Assembly: GCA_038248505.1 (NCBI GenBank)
Contig: JBBRXJ010000120.1
Location: forward strand, 1-5,469
Reading direction: 5' to 3'
Source: JBBRXJ01 sp038248505
GTDB taxonomy: Bacteria > Bacteroidota > Bacteroidia > Bacteroidales > JBBRXJ01
DNA length: 5,469 bases
Position numbers and translations under genes: made by a program. Under the pieces are notes generated by a model. The model was given only the letters and a program-made list of their open reading frames with translations, was not told the origin of the DNA and did no database searches. This document shows positions 1-3,415 of this stretch, in pieces. Every line of letters starts with the position of its first letter. Within the stretch, counting starts at the first letter, position 1.

Positions 1-25
1 AGTCACTAATAATGAGTGTTATAAT

Positions 26-41
26 AAAAAAGGGGGGGGGG
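26..41. repeat. A6G10 homopolymer block
   Basis: Six A (26-31) are followed by ten consecutive G (32-41) in otherwise AT-rich DNA. The tract ends seven bases before a candidate -33 element (TTTG at 48-51). Long G tracts are prone to slipped-strand length change, and next to a promoter this can alter expression. It could equally be a sequencing length error, since G homopolymers are error-prone. Confidence 0.7.
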
Positions 42-47
42 TAAAGG

Positions 48-79
48 TTTGTTTTTGATAAAACAAAAATCTACATTTG
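48..79 (+). promoter_or_regulatory. Candidate distal promoter (Bacteroidota sigma type)
   Basis: TTTG at 48-51, a 20-base spacer, then TACATTTG at 72-79, a perfect match to the TAnnTTTG -7 element known from Bacteroides primary-sigma promoters. Transcription would start near 84-87, giving a leader of about 240 nt before the kinase start. The -33 match is short, so the call rests mainly on the -7 element and the spacing. Confidence 0.4.
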
Positions 80-89
80 TATAAACAAC

Positions 90-119
90 GGCATCAAGAA
101 AGTAGTTTTTCGAGATGCC
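90..119 (+). other. Hairpin in the predicted 5' leader
   Basis: GGCATC (90-95) pairs with GATGCC (114-119). Inside, GAAA (98-101) can pair with TTTC (108-111) across a 2x2 internal loop, leaving a loop of about six bases. There is no T run after it, so it does not look like an intrinsic terminator. Its place a few bases after the predicted distal start site would fit a 5'-end stabilising or regulatory stem. Confidence 0.35.
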
Positions 120-218
120 TATAATTGAGTATATAGGGACTTACCACTAATTAAGTGTCTTTTATAAGCCTTTTTAATGCTTATTATAATAATCGAATAT
201 ATTGCTTAATTTGGTCTC

Positions 219-249
219 TTGCTTACACTTTATGAAACCTCTATGTTTG
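219..249 (+). promoter_or_regulatory. Candidate proximal promoter for the kinase operon
   Basis: TTG at 219-221, a 20-base spacer, then TATGTTTG at 242-249, a perfect TAnnTTTG -7 element. The predicted start lies near 254-257, about 70 nt ahead of the kinase start codon. This is the better placed of the two promoter candidates for the kinase-sulfotransferase pair. Confidence 0.5.
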
Positions 250-284
250 AAAAACACATATATAACAAAAATGAAATCATCGAC

Positions 285-326
285 ATGGAGGTTACATCAT
301 ACCATTTAAAATTATTTTTATTATAA
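285..326 (+). other. Possible leader peptide overlapping the kinase start
   Basis: A 13-codon frame, MEVTSYHLKLFLL, runs from ATG 285 to TAA 324-326. Its stop overlaps the kinase ATG by one base (TAATG), an arrangement used in translational re-initiation. The sequence GGAGG (287-291) lies inside it, too far (about 34 bases) from the kinase ATG to act as its Shine-Dalgarno site. Such short frames arise often by chance in AT-rich DNA, so this is a weak call. Confidence 0.2.
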
Positions 327-1216
327 TGAATAATTATACCCTATATGGTTTAAACTTGGCATCAGAGATTCTTTTGCCAGAAGTGCCAAAGGCTGAAGGA
401 TCTCCTGATTTTACTATTGAAATTGCCGATGTTAAGGAGCCATTGAATCCTTTAACACAAACAGCTTTATACCGAGCGGGAAAAAATTGGTTCTTCCTTA
501 CCGTACCTAATATTGTTAATATTCTAGTGACTGATGGTAATAAAATACTTGTTGCTCCTTGCCCTAAGGCCGATATACAAGATGTAGTTACCTTCATTTT
601 GGGTCCAGCAATATTAGCTCTCTTGCAGCAACGAGGGTATTTCGTTTTGCATGCAAATGCCGTAGTAAACGATGATAAACTTATAGTTTTTTCTGGTCGA
701 TCTGGTGCTGGTAAATCAACTCTTTCAGCTGGTTTTTTTAAGAGAGGTTTTAAAATATTTGCTGATGATATTTGTATAATATCGCAAGAAATAGATGGGT
801 TTTTTGTGCAACCTGGTTTTACTCGTCTTAAATTATGGGCCGATGTACTCTCTGAATTGGGCGAAGATATTGATATGTTGCATCCTGTTCGTGCAGGCTT
901 GCAGAAGTATAATTTTGAAACATCAACGGAGTTTTTTAATTCAAAAATGCGCATCAGATCTATTTATTTTTTATCTACTCATAATAAAAACGAGGTGGAA
1001 TTAGAAAGCATAAATGGTATTGAAAAGTTTAATATGGTGAGGTTACAAGGCGGATTGGTAAGAGTACAGGAAGCTTGTTATAGTGGTGAAGAATCCTTTA
1101 AATTCATTATGAAGCTCGCATCAAACATTGAAGTGAAAAAATTGGTGCGTCCTCAACATCGGTTTTCTCTTAATGAGTTGGTTGATATTATTGAAAAGGA
1201 TATGAAATTTGTATGA
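326..1216 (+). CDS. HprK-like kinase, probable lasso-peptide tailoring kinase
   Basis: A 296-residue protein resembling the HprK-type kinases found in RiPP and lasso-peptide clusters rather than the sugar-regulatory HPr kinase. The N-terminus (YTLYGLNLASEILLPE, residues 4-19) is the usual opening of this group. A Walker A loop GRSGAGKST lies at 124-132 (Lys130), after LHANAVV (108-114), and a metal-binding Asp pair at 147-148 (FADDIC). PGFTRLKLW at 163-171 matches the conserved substrate-side segment. In studied lasso clusters (paeninodin type) such kinases phosphorylate a Ser at the precursor C-terminus. Here the likely substrate is the precursor at 3187-3348. The gene overlaps the sulfotransferase by four bases (ATGA), so they are probably co-translated. 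The ATG at 326 is preferred because it gives the family-typical N-terminus; no good Shine-Dalgarno site precedes it. The family call is firm, the substrate inferred. Confidence 0.85.
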   Translation: MNNYTLYGLNLASEILLPEVPKAEGSPDFTIEIADVKEPLNPLTQTALYRAGKNWFFLTVPNIVNILVTDGNKILVAPCPKADIQDVVTFILGPAILALLQQRGYFVLHANAVVNDDKLIVFSGRSGAGKSTLSAGFFKRGFKIFADDICIISQEIDGFFVQPGFTRLKLWADVLSELGEDIDMLHPVRAGLQKYNFETSTEFFNSKMRIRSIYFLSTHNKNEVELESINGIEKFNMVRLQGGLVRVQEACYSGEESFKFIMKLASNIEVKKLVRPQHRFSLNELVDIIEKDMKFV

Positions 1217-2061
1217 TACAATCGGCACAAAATAATATCGTATGGTTAGCTTCATATCCTAAATCAGGTAACACCTGGTTCAGAATTTTTCTTGCAAATT
1301 TATTGAAAGGAAGAGAGGAGCCTGTTGATATTAATGCGATTGGTATTTCTATTGCCAGCAGCCGCGAACTAATTGATCAAGCACTCGGCATTTGTACTGC
1401 GGATTTAAGATTTGATGAAGTTGAGAAATTGCGTCCTCTTGCATATCAACAAATATCAACTGAAGCAAATGATATCATTTATTTTAAAGCGCATGATGCC
1501 TATTTTCTCCCAAATGGAAAAGATACTCTGTTTCATTCTCAAGTCTCAAAGGCCGCCGTTTATTTTATTCGAAATCCTCTTGATATTGCAGTTTCATTCG
1601 CACATCACAATGCTACTAGTATTGATCGCATAATACAACGAATGGCTGATGATACATATACCCTGTGTGATAACGAAGATCGCCTAATTAATCAACTTCC
1701 ACAATTTCTGAATACTTGGGGCGAACATAGTAAGGGGTGGCTCAATCAGACCGATATCCCAATTCTTGTGCTACGTTATGAGGATATGCTTTTGGATACT
1801 ATGAATACCTTTAAAAAGGCATTACAATTTCTCGATTTAAAGTATAGCGATTCTGATATTTTGCGAGCAATTGAGTTTAGTAGTTTTGATGTGTTAAAAT
1901 TACAAGAACAAAAACAAGGCTTTTATGAACGTATGGCTAAAGCTTCCTCGTTCTTTAGAAATGGTCGGGCTAATGACTATATTAACCATCTTACAAAATC
2001 GCAGATTGATCAAATTATTCAAATTAATTTTGATCGTATGAAATGTTTTTCTTATATTTAA
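1213..2061 (+). CDS. PAPS-dependent sulfotransferase (Sulfotransfer_1-like)
   Basis: A 282-residue cytosolic-type sulfotransferase that would move a sulfuryl group from PAPS to a hydroxyl acceptor. YPKSGNTW (15-22) is the 5'-phosphosulfate-binding loop. KAHD (92-95) is in the place of the catalytic Lys/His segment. IRNPLDIAVS (119-128) is the 3'-phosphate-binding motif with Arg120 and Ser128. RYEDML (188-193) is a family hallmark, and FFRNGRANDYIN (247-258) corresponds to the C-terminal RKGxxGDW-type motif in degenerate form. All cofactor-binding parts are present, so it looks active. The start overlaps the kinase stop (ATGA), linking the two as an operon. Given the B1, B2 and precursor genes that follow, the acceptor may be a Tyr, Ser or Thr of the lasso core (Tyr13 is the only Tyr). 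That is inference; a glycan or small-molecule acceptor cannot be excluded. Confidence 0.85.
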   Translation: MIQSAQNNIVWLASYPKSGNTWFRIFLANLLKGREEPVDINAIGISIASSRELIDQALGICTADLRFDEVEKLRPLAYQQISTEANDIIYFKAHDAYFLPNGKDTLFHSQVSKAAVYFIRNPLDIAVSFAHHNATSIDRIIQRMADDTYTLCDNEDRLINQLPQFLNTWGEHSKGWLNQTDIPILVLRYEDMLLDTMNTFKKALQFLDLKYSDSDILRAIEFSSFDVLKLQEQKQGFYERMAKASSFFRNGRANDYINHLTKSQIDQIIQINFDRMKCFSYI

Positions 2062-2063
2062 AG

Positions 2064-2079
2064 TGATTATGCATAATCA
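2064..2079. repeat. 16-base perfect palindrome
   Basis: TGATTATGCATAATCA reads identically on both strands and starts two bases after the sulfotransferase stop codon. It has no following T run and would leave a weak AT-rich RNA stem, so a terminator is unlikely. A dimeric regulator site is possible. It sits about 255 bases ahead of the PqqD-like gene. Confidence 0.5.
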
Positions 2080-2080
2080 T

Positions 2081-2107
2081 ATACAAAACATACAAAACAT
2101 ACAAAAC
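2081..2107. repeat. Tandem repeat, three copies of ATACAAAAC
   Basis: Three exact 9-base units, followed by a further ATA, begin one base after the palindrome. Because the unit is a multiple of three, a short frame from ATG 2069 to TGA 2140 would read Ile-Gln-Asn three times, but that 23-codon frame has no other sign of being a gene. The rest of the 2062-2334 gap shows no gene and no clear promoter. The nearest -7-like sequence is AATATTTG at 2287-2294, one mismatch from TAnnTTTG. Confidence 0.7.
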
Positions 2108-2334
2108 ATAAATTTTACTTTAGATCGGGGCGATAGTTGAATAATTGCGGGTGAAATCCTTGTAATTACTGGTAGGTTGCTTGTTGTGGAACAAATGTAA
2201 TTGAAAAAAATCAGACATCTCCTTTAGTTTTTGTATAATGAAAATTGTCCATGATGTACAATAATGTATAATCTATATTTTATTTTAATATTTGTGAAAC
2301 GAACCTTAATACTAATTTTTTAAACTGTGATTTA

Positions 2335-2628
2335 ATGACATCAAAATTTGAAATACATGATCAAATTATTCTAAACAAGCTTCATGGTTTATTGACAGGC
2401 CTCATTGATGAAGAACTTGTAATGATGAACATTGAAAAAGGCGAGTACTATGGCCTAACGAAGGTTGCCAGTCGTATTTGGATGCTTTTAGATAAAGAAA
2501 TTAGCTACGGATTATTAATTGAAACGCTTCTTAAAGAATATGAGATAAGTGAAGAAGTATGCCGTAGCGAGGTGCAGCGTTTTTTAATTGAATTAGAGAA
2601 GCGTAAATTAATTCGATTTTCAAATTAG
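2335..2628 (+). CDS. PqqD-family protein, lasso-peptide B1 (leader recognition)
   Basis: A 97-residue PqqD-like protein, the RiPP recognition element fold that binds the precursor leader and presents it to the B2 peptidase. Family features are in order: TGLIDEELVMMNIEKGEYYGL (about 21-41), where the beta strands and the YYGL turn are diagnostic; VASRIWMLLD (44-53); a helical segment LIETLLKEYEISEEVC (about 61-76); and a C-terminal helix FLIELEKRKLIRF (83-95). The length is that of stand-alone B1 proteins. The B2 gene follows after 50 bases, so the two likely share a transcript. The stop is followed by seven T without a GC stem, not a convincing terminator. The start has only an AT-rich leader, usual for this phylum. 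The PqqD call is firm and the lasso role rests on the neighbours. Confidence 0.85.
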   Translation: MTSKFEIHDQIILNKLHGLLTGLIDEELVMMNIEKGEYYGLTKVASRIWMLLDKEISYGLLIETLLKEYEISEEVCRSEVQRFLIELEKRKLIRFSN

Positions 2629-2678
2629 TTTTTTTGTTCACCTTTAATTTTACTTCTCAGCAATAGCTTATTTGAAAT

Positions 2679-3104
2679 ATGGTAATTATTCGAAAATTCA
2701 ATAAGTGGCCAACAAAGCAGAAGAAATTGCTCTTTAGTATTCTTTGTAATGTGCTCTATGCCAAAATTATAATAATGTTTGTTCCATTTAGGTATTATAT
2801 TAAATCAATAGGGTATCCAAATGCCTCAAGTGTTTTAATACAAGCTATTGATGAAACAGAATTAGCCATGATAAAAAGCATATTTCACAATATTCAAAAG
2901 TATTTAGCTTGGTTTTTTAAGTGTTTTGAGCAGGCGGTTGCTGCTAAAAAACTCCTGAATAAGAGGCATATACCCTCGTGTATTTGCTTTGGCTTGACCA
3001 CGGATGAAGGAAAGCTAAAAGCCCATGCTTGGGTACGTTGCGGAGACTCATTTGTAACTGGGAGAGTTAACAAAACTTTTACAGAAATTCTAAAGGTCTG
3101 TTAA
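2679..3104 (+). CDS. Lasso-peptide B2 protein, transglutaminase-like leader peptidase
   Basis: A 141-residue B2 protein (McjB C-terminal, transglutaminase-like fold) that would cut the precursor between leader and core. AKIIIMFVPFRYYIKSIG (28-45) is the N-terminal helix and PFR segment seen in this family. The catalytic Cys82 lies in WFFKCFEQAVAAKKLL (78-93), and His116 in AHAWVRCGD (115-123). At the position where McjB-type proteins have the third catalytic residue, Asp 12 residues after the His, this protein has Gly128 within VTGR. From memory, related Bacteroidota proteins often show VTGG here, so this need not mean loss of activity; Asp123 is an alternative. The length is that of a full stand-alone B2. 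The precursor gene begins 82 bases downstream. The cyclase partner (C) is not in the window. Confidence 0.82.
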   Translation: MVIIRKFNKWPTKQKKLLFSILCNVLYAKIIIMFVPFRYYIKSIGYPNASSVLIQAIDETELAMIKSIFHNIQKYLAWFFKCFEQAVAAKKLLNKRHIPSCICFGLTTDEGKLKAHAWVRCGDSFVTGRVNKTFTEILKVC

Positions 3105-3127
3105 TCGGTTAAAAAGACTTGCTTTTA

Positions 3128-3158
3128 TTTCATTTTCAGAAAAAAATTCGTAATTTTG
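3128..3158 (+). promoter_or_regulatory. Candidate promoter of the precursor gene
   Basis: TTTC at 3128-3131 (one mismatch from TTTG), a 19-base spacer, and TAATTTTG at 3151-3158, a perfect TAnnTTTG element. The predicted start near 3163-3166 gives a leader of about 20 nt before ATG 3187. The close fit suggests the precursor is transcribed on its own, which would allow it to be made in excess over the enzymes. Confidence 0.5.
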
Positions 3159-3186
3159 GTATTTAGACACTATTATATTTAAGTAA

Positions 3187-3348
3187 ATGGAAAATATAAG
3201 GTTAAATATTGAAGAAGACTCTTTACCTATCAAGTTTGCATGGAATAAACCTGAGTTAAAAGTGTTGAATGTTAAGAAAACCGAAGGTGGTACCAATGCT
3301 GGTGTAGATGAGGGTTCAGCATATAATGGCACTCTGAGTAAAGCATAA
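3187..3348 (+). CDS. Putative lasso-peptide precursor (A)
   Basis: A 53-residue peptide directly after the B1-B2 pair. The leader (1-33) contains W19-x-x-P22-x-L24, matching the Tyr-x-x-Pro-x-Leu recognition motif with Trp for Tyr and two residues closer to the cut site than in well-studied leaders. Thr32 is the near-invariant penultimate leader residue. The predicted core starts at Gly34: ring GGTNAGVDE, tail GSAYNGTLSKA, 20 residues. Gly1 could form the isopeptide bond with Asp8 or Glu9. Tyr13 is the only bulky aromatic residue in the tail and a possible plug. Thr3, Ser11, Tyr13, Thr16 and Ser18 are hydroxyls open to the upstream kinase and sulfotransferase. ATG 3187 is the only plausible start, preceded by an AT-rich leader and a candidate promoter. 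The frame is short and would be missed by many gene callers. A double-glycine leader (cut after Gly35) is an alternative but fits the neighbours less well. Confidence 0.8.
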   Translation: MENIRLNIEEDSLPIKFAWNKPELKVLNVKKTEGGTNAGVDEGSAYNGTLSKA

Positions 3349-3415
3349 GTAAGAGATTATTAAAAATAATTTCATTTTCTGTTCTCTGCAGGTGATAATA
3401 TAAATAACCCCTCCT

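Larger units (their letters stand above)
1..325. other. 5' intergenic region upstream of the kinase gene
   Basis: No credible gene is seen on either strand in these 325 bases, and no end of an upstream gene is recognisable. The region holds an A6G10 homopolymer block, two promoter candidates of Bacteroidota type, a hairpin just after the first promoter, and a GGAGG sequence inside a 13-codon open frame that ends on the kinase start codon. These are listed separately. The size and content suggest a regulatory leader for the kinase-sulfotransferase operon. Confidence 0.6.

Noticed and set aside
334..954. 206-codon open frame on the minus strand
   Set aside because: It lies wholly opposite the kinase gene, which has clear motifs; the translated product resembles no family and is an antisense shadow.
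2069..2140. 23-codon + strand frame covering the tandem repeat, reading Ile-Gln-Asn three times
   Set aside because: No leader motif, no start signal and low complexity; better explained as a DNA repeat.
2120..2218. 32-codon minus-strand frame in the gap before the PqqD-like gene, considered as a second precursor
   Set aside because: No Thr-x-Gly junction, no acidic residue at core 7-9 and no leader motif.
2202..2239. TATAAT at 2234-2239 as a sigma-70 -10 box for the B1-B2 genes
   Set aside because: No -35 element at proper spacing (the nearest TTGAAA is 27 bases away) and the phylum uses a different consensus.
3356..3376. ATTATT-AAA-AATAAT hairpin followed by T-rich sequence after the precursor, considered as a terminator
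   Set aside because: The stem is only A-T pairs and the following bases are not a clean T run; too weak to call.
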